A DNA stretch of 64,000 nt, taken from NCBI GenBank assembly GCA_040220455.1, contig JAVJUS010000107.1:68272-132271 (forward strand). The letters run 5' to 3'. How positions within the stretch are numbered: the first letter of the stretch is position 1; each line of letters starts with the position of its first letter. The notes below the pieces were generated by a model that made no database searches, was not told the origin of the DNA, and saw only the letters and a program-made list of their open reading frames with translations. Shown here one piece after another: positions 33,888-41,874 of the stretch. The DNA comes from JAVJUS01 sp040220455 (GTDB lineage Bacteria > Pseudomonadota > Alphaproteobacteria > DSM-16000 > Inquilinaceae). The translations under genes and the position numbers were made by a program.

Positions 33888-34487
33888 ATGAGCGTGAACG
33901 CGGATGCCGAGGATCCGGACAGCGAGGACGATATCGCGGTCGGCGCGCGGTTGCGCCAGCTCCGCCTGCGCGCCGGCTTCCGGCTCAAGGACGTGGCCGA
34001 GCGCGCGCATTGCTCGGAGAGCATGCTGTCCAAGATCGAGAACGGGCAGGTCAGCCCGTCGATCAACATGCTCCACCGCATCACGCGGATCCTGGGCACC
34101 AATATCGGCACACTCTTCTCCACGCCCGATCACGGCGCGCCCTTCGTCCATCGCCAGGGCCGCCGCCCGACGCTGATCCAGGACAAGCTGCGCCGGGGCA
34201 GCGGCATCATCCTGGAATCCCTGACGCCGTTCGAAATCGGCGGCCTGCTGCAGGCCCAGCTCCACCTGGTCGAGCCCGGCGGCGCCAGCGACGGGCTGAT
34301 CCAGCACGAGGGCGAGGAGGTCGGCTACGTCGTCGAGGGCACGATCGAGCTGACCGTCGACGACCAGGTGGTGGTCGTCCACGCCGGCGATTCCTTTTTC
34401 TTCGCGTCCAAGCGGCCGCACGGCTACCGCAATATCGGCGCCGGCGCGGCGCGCGTCGTCTGGGTCAACTCCCCGCCGACCTATTGA
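33888..34487 (+). CDS. XRE-cupin transcriptional regulator (PuuR-like)
   Basis: A 199-residue regulator with an N-terminal helix-turn-helix (about 20-75: LRQLRLRAGFRLKDVAERAH, SESMLSKIENGQVSPSI) and a C-terminal cupin sensor domain (about 120-195: GEEVGYVVEGTIELTVDDQ, then PHGYRNIGAGAARVVWV). PuuR-type proteins sense small amines, amides or their breakdown products. The ATG at 33888 is preceded by GCGGAGGA; the earlier open frame at 33780 crosses the palindrome and is not protein-like. It sits between the minus-strand amide-hydrolase operon and the plus-strand TRAP operon, so it probably controls both. Confidence 0.9.
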   Translation: MSVNADAEDPDSEDDIAVGARLRQLRLRAGFRLKDVAERAHCSESMLSKIENGQVSPSINMLHRITRILGTNIGTLFSTPDHGAPFVHRQGRRPTLIQDKLRRGSGIILESLTPFEIGGLLQAQLHLVEPGGASDGLIQHEGEEVGYVVEGTIELTVDDQVVVVHAGDSFFFASKRPHGYRNIGAGAARVVWVNSPPTY

Positions 34488-34497
34488 CCGGCTGCCG

Positions 34498-34517
34498 GCC
34501 CGGCTCGCGGGCCGGGC
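34498..34517 (+). terminator. GC-rich hairpin after the XRE-cupin gene
   Basis: GCCCGGC (34498-34504) pairs with GCCGGGC (34511-34517), loop of 6 nt, 10 bp after the stop codon of the regulator. No T tract follows. Likely a weak or Rho-assisted terminator. Confidence 0.45.
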
Positions 34518-34616
34518 GCCGTGATCGTCGCCATCGCCTCCCTGTCCGAGACGGCGCCTGCTCGGCGCCCGTCCCGCCGGGCCGGGCCCGCCCGAGACCG
34601 CGGCGCGACTCGGCCG

Positions 34617-34664
34617 TGTCAAGTATCGCTTGACAGGGCGAAAGCGGCTTTATCATCATTAAAG
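34617..34664 (+). promoter_or_regulatory. TRAP operon promoter with two palindromes
   Basis: A consensus -35 box TTGACA is at 34630-34635 and a possible -10 TATCAT at 34651-34656 (spacer 15, short). TGTCAAG-tatcg-CTTGACA (34617-34635) is a perfect 7+5+7 inverted repeat over the -35. CTTTATCATCATTAAAG (34648-34664), with CTTTA/TAAAG arms, covers the -10 and resembles the palindrome at 33797-33811. Repression of the TRAP genes by the XRE-cupin protein is the simplest reading. Confidence 0.5.
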
Positions 34665-34750
34665 TAACTTGAAGAATGCTCGGACCGTTCCGGCCCGCCG
34701 CGGCCGCGTGCGCGAACCGACGCCCCTTATCGAACAGCGGAGACAGGACG

Positions 34751-35773
34751 ATGAACCGATTGGTGGTGCTCACATCGGCCGTGGCGCTGGCCACGGGTCT
34801 CGCGGCGGTCGGCCCGGACGGCGCCGGCGCCCAGGAGCAGGTGCTCAAGATCGCCCATGTGCTGCCGGCCGGCGATCCCCGCGATCTCGGCGCGCGCAAG
34901 ATCGAGGAGCTGGTCGAGGCCGACGACCGCTGCGCGATGGACGTGCAGGTCTATCCGAGCGGCCAGCTCGGCATGTTCAAGGACATCAACGAGGGCGTCC
35001 AGTTCGGCTCGATCGAGATGAGCGTCATGCCGGCCTCCTACATCGTCGGCACCGAGCCGCTGTTCGGCGTCTTCGACTTCCCGTTCTTCTGGCCGATGGA
35101 GGTCGACGAGCTGCTCCAGCTCCACAAGGGCGAGGCGATGGCCATGCTCGGCAGCGAGATGGAGAAGCACAGCATGGTGATGCTGGATGTCTGGCACACC
35201 GGCTACAAGCAGTGGACCGGCAACCGGCCGCTCGACACGCTGGCGGCCTACGAGGGCCAGGTCTCTCGCGTCATGCCCTCGCCGATCCTGGCCGAGCAGC
35301 AGAAGGCGCTGGGCCTGACCCCGGTCACCATGCCCTTCCCGGAGACCTACAGCGCGCTCCAGTCCGGCGCCATCGACGCCCAGGAGAACCCGAACCCGAC
35401 CTCCTGGAACATGAAGTTCCACGAGGTCCAGTCGCACCTGACGCTCACCTACCACGGCAATCTCGACCAGGTGATCCTGGTCAACAAGCCCTGGTGGGAC
35501 GGGCTGAGCGAGGACTGCCGGGCCGCCGTCATGGACGCCATGCCGGAGGCCAACAACGTCACGCTGACCGAGACCATGGCCCAGGAAGAGCAGGCCATGG
35601 CCGACTTCGAGGAGGAAGGCCTGACCATCGTCGAGGTCGACCCGGCCGAGCGCGAGCAGATGCGGGAGTCGGTGCTGCCGCCGGTCATGGACTTCTACTT
35701 CGCCGAGAACGGCGACCGGGGCCGGGAGATCGTCGAGGCCTTCCAGGCCGAGATCGCCGAGCTCGAGGGCTGA
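34751..35773 (+). CDS. dctP: TRAP transporter substrate-binding protein DctP
   Basis: A 340-residue periplasmic receptor. A signal peptide of about 27 residues (ends GAGAQEQ) is followed by the DctP pattern VLKIAHVLPAGDP, VQVYPSGQLGMFKD and a central SRVMPSPILAEQQKALG. The Arg there aligns with the family carboxylate-binding Arg. YSALQSGAIDAQENPNP is the second diagnostic motif. The ATG at 34751 follows AGACAGGA. The ligand is probably an organic acid, perhaps the carboxylate formed by the neighbouring amide hydrolases. Confidence 0.93.
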   Translation: MNRLVVLTSAVALATGLAAVGPDGAGAQEQVLKIAHVLPAGDPRDLGARKIEELVEADDRCAMDVQVYPSGQLGMFKDINEGVQFGSIEMSVMPASYIVGTEPLFGVFDFPFFWPMEVDELLQLHKGEAMAMLGSEMEKHSMVMLDVWHTGYKQWTGNRPLDTLAAYEGQVSRVMPSPILAEQQKALGLTPVTMPFPETYSALQSGAIDAQENPNPTSWNMKFHEVQSHLTLTYHGNLDQVILVNKPWWDGLSEDCRAAVMDAMPEANNVTLTETMAQEEQAMADFEEEGLTIVEVDPAEREQMRESVLPPVMDFYFAENGDRGREIVEAFQAEIAELEG

Positions 35774-35872
35774 GGCCGCCCGCCGGCCGGTGTCGCGTCG
35801 CGCCCGCCGCGGCGCGGCGCCGGTCGTCGGCGACCGACCCTTCCCCTCCACCCGAGCGCCGGAGACCTGGCC

Positions 35873-36460
35873 ATGGCCTCGGCTCGCCCCCATTCCGGCG
35901 GCAATCCCGTCGTGCGCGCCCTGGCGCTCGTCGACGCGGCGGTGGGCTGGGTCGCCGGCCTCGCCATGCTGGCCGTGGTCGCCACGATCTTCGTCAACGC
36001 CAGCGGCCGATACCTGATCGGGTTCTCCTTCCTCGGTGGAGAGGAGCTGGCCCGTCTGCTGACCGTCTGGATCACCTTCGTCGGCGCCTACATCATGGTC
36101 CGGCGCGACGGCCATGTGAGCATCGACCTGGCGCTGCGCGTCATGACGCCGGGCCTCCAGCGCGCCGCGCGCGGAGCTGTCGGCGTCGTCGGCGTGGCGA
36201 CGATGACCTATCTGGCCTGGACCGCCTGGCAGCTCTGCGCCTTCAGCTTCGGCACCGGCCAGACGGGCACGACGCTGCCGGTGCCGCGGGCGCTGTTCTT
36301 CCTGCCGGTGCTGGTCGGCGCCGTCCTGATGGGCATCGCCTTCGCGGAGAAGGTGGTGCGCGCGGTGACCGGCACGCTCGAGCCGCTGCCGGCCCTCGCC
36401 GAGGAAGCGGCGGCCGCTACGGGCGGCCTCGACGGCCCCGACGGCGGGGAGGCCCGCTGA
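35873..36460 (+). CDS. dctQ: TRAP transporter small permease DctQ
   Basis: A 195-residue integral membrane protein with four hydrophobic segments, the first around 17-42. LLTVWITFVGAYIMVRRDGHVSID, shown here in parts, is the characteristic DctQ region between helices 2 and 3. The start at 35873 lies 99 bp after dctP. Its stop overlaps the dctM start by 1 bp (TGATG). It forms the membrane complex with DctM and DctP. Confidence 0.92.
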   Translation: MASARPHSGGNPVVRALALVDAAVGWVAGLAMLAVVATIFVNASGRYLIGFSFLGGEELARLLTVWITFVGAYIMVRRDGHVSIDLALRVMTPGLQRAARGAVGVVGVATMTYLAWTAWQLCAFSFGTGQTGTTLPVPRALFFLPVLVGAVLMGIAFAEKVVRAVTGTLEPLPALAEEAAAATGGLDGPDGGEAR

Positions 36461-37734
36461 TGCCCGCCCCCCTGCTGGTCGGCGTCGCGCTCGTCCTGCT
36501 GCTCCTGGGCGCGCCGATCTTCCTCGCCATCCTGGTGCCGACCTTCCTGACCTTCGAGCTGTTCGGGCCGCCCATCCCCTCGATGGTGCTGCCCCAGCGC
36601 ATGGTCGACGGGGTCAACAAGTTCAGCCTGCTGGCGATCCCGCTGTTCATCCTGGCCGCCGACATCATCGCCCGAGGCCAGATCGGCCAGCGCCTGGTCG
36701 CGATGGTGGAGAGCTTCGTCGGCCACATCACCGGCGGGCTCGCCATCGCCACGGTGATCGCCTGCGCGCTGTTCGGCGCCATGTCGGGCATCGGCCCGGC
36801 GGCGGTGGTCAGCATCGGGCCGATCGTCTACCCCTCGCTGATCCGCCAGGGCTACAGCCGCGGCTTCGCGGTGGGGCTGATCGTGACGGCCTCGACGCTC
36901 GCCATGCTGATCCCGCCCGGCGTCGCGATGATCCTCTACGCGCTCCAGACCAATTCCTCGATCGGCGCGGTCTTCCTGGCCGGCATCGGCTCGGGAAGCG
37001 TGTTCGCGGTGGTGCTGTGCGGCTATGCCTTCGCCTACGCCCGGCGCCACCGCATCGCGACCGGCACGCGGACCGGCTGGCGCGAGCGCCTGGCGGCGAC
37101 GCGCGCGGCGTCCTTCGCGCTCGGCCTGCCGGTGATCGTGCTGGGCGGCATCTATGGCGGCGTCTTCACGCCGACCGAGGCGGCGGCCTTCGCCTGCGTC
37201 TACGCCATGGTGGTGGAGTGCCTGATCTACCGCTCGCTGCCCCTCCGCGACCTGCCGCGCATCTCCTCGACCTCGGCCGGCACGATCGCCGTGCTGCTGA
37301 TCCTGATCGCGGCCGGCACGGCGCTGACCTACTTCCTGACCCTGTCCCAGGTGCCGCAGAGCGTCGCGCGGATGCTCGACGACGCCTCGGCGGCGCAGAT
37401 CCTGCTGCTGATCAACGTGCTCTTCCTGCTCGCCGGCATGTTCGTCGACCCGAACTCCGCGATCATCGTGCTCACGCCGCTGATTTACCAGGCGGCGACG
37501 GCGGCCGGGATCGACGCCATCCACCTGGGCGCGGTGATCGTCGCCAACGTGGCGCTGGGCATGGTCTCGCCGCCCTTCGGGCTCAACCTCTTCATCGGCA
37601 TCACGACCTTCCGCGCGAGCTACAAGGAGGTCGTCCTGGCGGTGCTGCCCTTCATCGGGTTGATGCTCGTGGTGCTCGCCCTGGTGACCTACATCCCGGC
37701 CATCGCGCTGTTCCTGCCGGGCGCCTTGGGCTGA
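36460..37734 (+). CDS. dctM: TRAP transporter large permease DctM
   Basis: A 424-residue membrane protein with about twelve hydrophobic segments, the sodium- or proton-coupled channel subunit of the TRAP system. Diagnostic stretches include FSLLAIPLFILAADII, GAMSGIGPAAVVSIGPIVYP, FTPTEAAAFACVYAM and MVSPPFGLNLFI. The start ATG overlaps the dctQ stop. The full length matches the DctM family, so the TRAP operon is complete. Confidence 0.94.
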   Translation: MPAPLLVGVALVLLLLGAPIFLAILVPTFLTFELFGPPIPSMVLPQRMVDGVNKFSLLAIPLFILAADIIARGQIGQRLVAMVESFVGHITGGLAIATVIACALFGAMSGIGPAAVVSIGPIVYPSLIRQGYSRGFAVGLIVTASTLAMLIPPGVAMILYALQTNSSIGAVFLAGIGSGSVFAVVLCGYAFAYARRHRIATGTRTGWRERLAATRAASFALGLPVIVLGGIYGGVFTPTEAAAFACVYAMVVECLIYRSLPLRDLPRISSTSAGTIAVLLILIAAGTALTYFLTLSQVPQSVARMLDDASAAQILLLINVLFLLAGMFVDPNSAIIVLTPLIYQAATAAGIDAIHLGAVIVANVALGMVSPPFGLNLFIGITTFRASYKEVVLAVLPFIGLMLVVLALVTYIPAIALFLPGALG

Positions 37735-37762
37735 GCGTCGGATCGTCGGGGGAGAGCGCGCG

Positions 37763-38209
37763 ATGACGGGTCCGGTCGTGCTCCTATTCGCGGCCTTCGG
37801 CGTGGGCGTGCTGATGGCGGTCTATCTGCCCGTTCAGGCGCAGCTCGGCCGGGCGATCGGCTCGCCGCTCGCCGCGAACATCCCGTTCTTCGTGGTCGGG
37901 CTGGTCGCCTCGATCGTGCTGGCCGCCGCGGCCGGCCGCCTCGGCGCGCTGTCGCGCCTGCGCGACGCGCCGCCCTGGGCGCTGGCGGCGGGGATCGGCG
38001 CGGCGGCGATGATCATCGGCTCGACGGCGCTGATCCCGCGCATCGGCGCCCAACAGTATTTCGTGCTGCTGGTCGCCGGCCAGTTGCTGACCGGCGCGCT
38101 GATCGCCCATTACGGCGCCTTCGGCTCGGCCCGCCTGCCGGTGACGCCCGCCAATCTCGCCGGCATCGCGCTGGTCGTGGCGGGCGCCTGGCTGGCGACC
38201 CGGCGGTGA
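37763..38209 (+). CDS. Small DMT/YdcZ (DUF606) family membrane protein
   Basis: A 148-residue membrane protein with about five helices, similar to DUF606/YdcZ-type half-size members of the drug/metabolite transporter superfamily. The N-terminal GVGVLMAVYLPVQAQLGRAIG and C-terminal VTPANLAGIALVVAGAWLATR are the family pattern. It starts 28 bp after dctM and may be co-transcribed. Function is unknown; efflux of a metabolite is possible. Confidence 0.8.
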   Translation: MTGPVVLLFAAFGVGVLMAVYLPVQAQLGRAIGSPLAANIPFFVVGLVASIVLAAAAGRLGALSRLRDAPPWALAAGIGAAAMIIGSTALIPRIGAQQYFVLLVAGQLLTGALIAHYGAFGSARLPVTPANLAGIALVVAGAWLATRR

Positions 38210-38243
38210 CCGTGATCTGCCGGGCCGCGGGCGTCGCGTGAGT

Positions 38244-39095
38244 CTATTCGGCCGCCTCGTCGCGATCGGCAGGGGCGACCAGCGCGCCGTAGAGCTCCGG
38301 CCGGCGCCAGCGGCCGACCCCGGGGATCGCGGCATAGGGCTTGGGAAAGACGATCCGCTCCTCCTCGGCACGCAGCCAGGCGAGCCGCGCCAGGTCCAGG
38401 TCGGCGACCATCATCCCCTCGCCGGCCTCCCGCGCCAGCACGCCCTCCGGCCCGGCGATCAGGCCGACGCCCTCCTCGTCCGGGGCGTAGAGGTTCTGGC
38501 AGACGGCGGTGTAGGCCAGGTTCTCGATGGCCCGGGCGGCGACCAGCGTGCGCCAGCCCTCCAGCAGCTCGTTTATCGCGCCGCCGGCCGGATAGACGAT
38601 CAGGTCGGCGCCCTGGAGCATCAGCAGCCGCGAGAGCTCCGGCACATAGACCTCCGAGCAGACCAGCATGCCGATCCGGCCGAGCCGGGTTTCGATCACC
38701 GCCGGCGGCGCGTCGGCCTCGCCGTAGTCGAAGTTCCAGGCCGGGATGTCGCGATAGATGTAGGGCCCGGCCGGCGAGGTGCGGCGATAGACGCCGGCGG
38801 TCCGCCCCCGGTCGTCGATCAGGTGCAGTTCCACCGCGTGGCGGCCGTCGCCGGCCGTCGCCGACCGGCTGGCCACGACATGCACGCCGTGGCGCGCCGC
38901 CGCCTCGGCCAGCGGGCCGAGGCCGTCATGGGTGTTGGCCGGGTTGACCGGGCCGGGATAGCCCTCCGGGAAGACCACGAGATCCGCGCCCTCGTCCGCC
39001 GCGCGGGCGAGCCAGTCGAGGGCGGCGGCGGCGTTGGCCGGCTCCTCCGGGCCACTGGCGCTGCGCGGCTGGACGGCGGCGAGACGGATCGACAT
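38244..39095 (-). CDS. Nitrilase-fold carbon-nitrogen hydrolase lacking the usual catalytic Lys
   Basis: A 283-residue protein of the nitrilase superfamily. The catalytic Glu is E44 (VFPEGY) and the nucleophile C146 (MLVCSEVYVPEL). The third residue, normally Lys in a YRKxHL segment, is Arg here: GVYRRTSPAG (R105). The rest of the fold looks intact and the length is normal, so it may have an altered mechanism, a relocated Lys, or be non-catalytic. The start at 39095 gives MSIRLAAVQP, the usual first strand. It is convergent with the TRAP operon and divergent from the amidohydrolase at 39379. Confidence 0.83.
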   Translation of the reverse strand: MSIRLAAVQPRSASGPEEPANAAAALDWLARAADEGADLVVFPEGYPGPVNPANTHDGLGPLAEAAARHGVHVVASRSATAGDGRHAVELHLIDDRGRTAGVYRRTSPAGPYIYRDIPAWNFDYGEADAPPAVIETRLGRIGMLVCSEVYVPELSRLLMLQGADLIVYPAGGAINELLEGWRTLVAARAIENLAYTAVCQNLYAPDEEGVGLIAGPEGVLAREAGEGMMVADLDLARLAWLRAEEERIVFPKPYAAIPGVGRWRRPELYGALVAPADRDEAAE

Positions 39096-39152
39096 GGCAT
39101 GAGTCTCCCGAGCTTTATGCGGAGTGTCGCAGAGGCGAGTATCTGTAACAAC

Positions 39153-39170
39153 GCTCAATGTCTATTGAGC
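39153..39170. promoter_or_regulatory. Perfect inverted repeat in an AT-richer intergenic region
   Basis: GCTCAAT-gtct-ATTGAGC (7+4+7) lies in the 283-bp gap between the divergent nitrilase-fold gene and the amidohydrolase at 39379. It is 58 bp upstream of the minus-strand start. An operator or small RNA hairpin are both possible. Confidence 0.45.
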
Positions 39171-39297
39171 ATGATGAAAACCAGCATGAGCAAAATTCGC
39201 CGAAGCGATCCGGTGTGACCCACTACAGAATATGAGTTTTCCTGTTATATGAGTAATTTATGGCCAAGCTGCCGGGTATGATGCCCAAACAATGATC

Positions 39298-39325
39298 TTG
39301 CATGAGAGGAAATCGCCGGTATCCT
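39298..39325 (+). promoter_or_regulatory. Candidate sigma-70-like promoter of the BMP/amidohydrolase operon
   Basis: TTGCAT (39298-39303), a 16-bp spacer and TATCCT (39320-39325) lie about 53 bp before the GTG start of the amidohydrolase. This is read by eye only. Confidence 0.3.
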
Positions 39326-39378
39326 TTCCATAGCGCGGCGGGGGTCGCGAGGGGTTCTTCCGGCGGAGGGGGCGAGGC

Positions 39379-40809
39379 GTGGCGTCGCTGCTGCTGACCA
39401 ACGGCTACCTGATCACCGTCAATCCGGATCGCGACGTGATCCCGGAGGGCTGGATCCGCGTCGAGGACGACCGGATCGCGGCGATCGGCGCCATGGCGGA
39501 CCTGCCCGAGGGCGCGGCGGCGGCGGTCGACGAGGTGATCGACCTCGCCGGCAAGGTGGTCACGCCCGGGCTGATCAACGGGCACAACCATCACTGGGCG
39601 AGCCTGTTCAAGAACACCGGCGAGGGCCTGCTGCTCGAGCCCTGGCTCGACAAGGTGACCATCCCGCTGATGCTCCAGCTCGAGCCCGAGGACCTGTCGA
39701 TCGCCGCCTATCTGGGCGCGATCGAGCAGATCCGGACCGGCACGACCTGCTCGCTCAACCACGTGGTCAACGTCAACGACACGGAGACCATGGAGGCGAT
39801 CATCCGGCCGGTCCTGGACGTCGGCATCCGCCAGGTGGTCACCAAGGAGATCCGCGACACCCCGGACCCGCCCTTCTCCGACGCCTATCCGGCCTATCCC
39901 CATGTCCGCTCGCTGGACGAGGAGCTGGCGCTGGCCGAGGCGGTGGTCGACCGCTGGGACGGCGAGGACGGGCTGATCCACATGGGGCTGGCGCTGGAGA
40001 CCGGCGCCAACTGGATGCTGCACAACGCCACCTCCGACGACGCCATCCTGAAGGGCGTCGAACTGGCCCAGCGGCGCGGGCTGAAGATCACCAACCACTG
40101 CTCGGCCGGCACGCCGTGGCTGTCGATCAAGGAGTTCACCCACGCGACGGGCGGCGGCGACATCGACTATCTCTTCAAGCTGGGCGCTCTGACCGACAAT
40201 TGGGTTCTGGCCCACGGCATCCATCTCAAGCGCAACGAGATCGAGCAGGTGGCCGCGGCCGGCGCCAGCGTCGTCACCAATCCGGCGTCGAACGCCTACA
40301 GCTGCGACGGCATCGCGCCGGTCAAGACCATGTTCGAGTGCGGCGTCAATGTCGGGCTGGGCAGCGACGGCGCCTACGTCAACTGCTCCATGGACATGGT
40401 CCAGCAGATGAAGTTCTGCGCCCTGATCCAGAACGTCATCCACTACGACCCGACGCTGATCTCCTCGGAGCGCGCGATCGAGATGGCGACCATCAACACC
40501 GCGCGGGCGCTGGGAATCGACCATCTGACCGGCTCGCTCGAGGTCGGCAAGAAAGCCGACATTGCCGCCTTCGACTTCAGGAAGGCGCATGTCACCGTGC
40601 CCAACCGCCCCGTGGGCGCGCTCGTGTTCACCGCCAACGGCACCGATGTCGACACGGTCGTGGTGAACGGGAAAGTGCGCCTGCGCGACGGGCGGCTGGT
40701 CGGCTTCGGCGACGAGATGGCGGTGATCGAGGAGGCCACGGCCCGCGCCCACGCGGTGATCCGCCGGGCCGGCATCGCCGACGATGTCTTCGTCCATTGG
40801 CGCAAATGA
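39379..40809 (+). CDS. Amidohydrolase, TRZ/ATZ (cytosine/guanine deaminase-related) family
   Basis: A 476-residue metal-dependent deaminase or hydrolase. Metal ligands: H69 and H71 (NGHNHHW), H240 (TNHCSAG), H279 (LAHGIHL) and D330 (GLGSDGAYVN), all intact. The C-terminal KKADIAAFDF strand is typical. Start is GTG at 39379 following GGCGGAGG. It heads an operon whose other members form a BMP-type nucleoside transporter, so hydrolytic deamination of a purine, pyrimidine or related heterocycle is likely. It is the fourth HxH-type deaminase-like amidohydrolase in the window. Confidence 0.88.
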   Translation: MASLLLTNGYLITVNPDRDVIPEGWIRVEDDRIAAIGAMADLPEGAAAAVDEVIDLAGKVVTPGLINGHNHHWASLFKNTGEGLLLEPWLDKVTIPLMLQLEPEDLSIAAYLGAIEQIRTGTTCSLNHVVNVNDTETMEAIIRPVLDVGIRQVVTKEIRDTPDPPFSDAYPAYPHVRSLDEELALAEAVVDRWDGEDGLIHMGLALETGANWMLHNATSDDAILKGVELAQRRGLKITNHCSAGTPWLSIKEFTHATGGGDIDYLFKLGALTDNWVLAHGIHLKRNEIEQVAAAGASVVTNPASNAYSCDGIAPVKTMFECGVNVGLGSDGAYVNCSMDMVQQMKFCALIQNVIHYDPTLISSERAIEMATINTARALGIDHLTGSLEVGKKADIAAFDFRKAHVTVPNRPVGALVFTANGTDVDTVVVNGKVRLRDGRLVGFGDEMAVIEEATARAHAVIRRAGIADDVFVHWRK

Positions 40810-40827
40810 CCATCAGGGAGAACCGAG

Positions 40828-41826
40828 ATGACCGCTCGCTTCGCTGACCGGGCGCTGCCCGTGCTCGCCGGCCTCGCCGCCGCGGCGCTGTTCGCGCCCG
40901 GCGCGCTGGCGCAGGAGGATCTGAGGGTCGGCGTCCTGCTGCCCGGCTCGGTCTCCGACAACGGCTACAACGCCGATGGCGGGCGCACCGCCGAGACGCT
41001 GGAGGCCGAGCTCGGCCTGGAGGCCCAGGTGACCGAGAACGTCTCCGTCGCCAACCAGGCCGACCTCTACCGGCAATACGCGGCGACCGGCTTCGACGTC
41101 GTCATCGGCTGGGGTGGCCAGTTCACCGACGGCGCGGTCCAGGTCTCCCAGGAGTTCCCGGACGTCACCTTCATCGTCGTCAACTCCAACATCCAGGACG
41201 CCGGCCCCAACCTGGCCTCCATCGACACTTCGATCGAGGACTGGCAGTTCCTGGGCGGCTACGTCACGGCCAAGCTGTCGGATACCGGCGTGATCGGCTG
41301 GGTCGGCGGCCAGTGCTTCCCGGCGACGGCGGCCAACCTGCACGGGGTCGAGCAGGGCGCGCGTCACGCCGATCCGGACATCGAGGTGCTGTCGACCTTC
41401 ACCGGCGACTTCGAGGACCCGACCGTCGCCCAGCAGGCGGCCCAGGCGATGATCGATTCCGGCGGCGCCGGGGCGCTGACCGGCAATCTCAACAACGGCT
41501 GGTTCGGCGTGCTCAAGGCGGCCCAGGACAACGGCGGCATTCCCGTGGTCACCGAATGGACCGACAACCGGGAGCTGGCGCCCGACGTCATCGCCTCGTC
41601 GATCCAGAAGGCCCAGGGCGCCTTCGTCGTCGAAGTCGTCGCCTCCGTCGCGGACGGGTCGTTCGAGCCCGGCCATCACCAGTACGGCCTGACCGAGGAC
41701 TGGGGAGCGGTGATGACCGAAACCGACCTCATGCCCGAAGGGCTCTACGAGGAGGTGCTGGCCGTCCAGGAGCAGATCCTGTCGGGCGAAATCGACCCGC
41801 AGCACATCACCGACTGCCCTAGCTGA
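40828..41826 (+). CDS. BMP family ABC substrate-binding protein (nucleoside type)
   Basis: A 332-residue periplasmic protein of the basic membrane protein/PnrA-like family. A Sec signal peptide of about 28 residues ends in ALAQE. The mature protein begins LRVGVLLPGSVSDNGYN, where SDNGYN marks the BMP family, and continues GFDVVIGWGGQFTDGAVQV. These proteins bind purine nucleosides or related compounds for import by a YufOPQ-like ABC transporter, exactly the genes that follow. It starts 18 bp after the amidohydrolase. Confidence 0.9.
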   Translation: MTARFADRALPVLAGLAAAALFAPGALAQEDLRVGVLLPGSVSDNGYNADGGRTAETLEAELGLEAQVTENVSVANQADLYRQYAATGFDVVIGWGGQFTDGAVQVSQEFPDVTFIVVNSNIQDAGPNLASIDTSIEDWQFLGGYVTAKLSDTGVIGWVGGQCFPATAANLHGVEQGARHADPDIEVLSTFTGDFEDPTVAQQAAQAMIDSGGAGALTGNLNNGWFGVLKAAQDNGGIPVVTEWTDNRELAPDVIASSIQKAQGAFVVEVVASVADGSFEPGHHQYGLTEDWGAVMTETDLMPEGLYEEVLAVQEQILSGEIDPQHITDCPS

Positions 41827-41874
41827 GGGTCTCGGGCCCGACATGTGAGCCTCGCCCCGGGATCGCCCTTGCCG

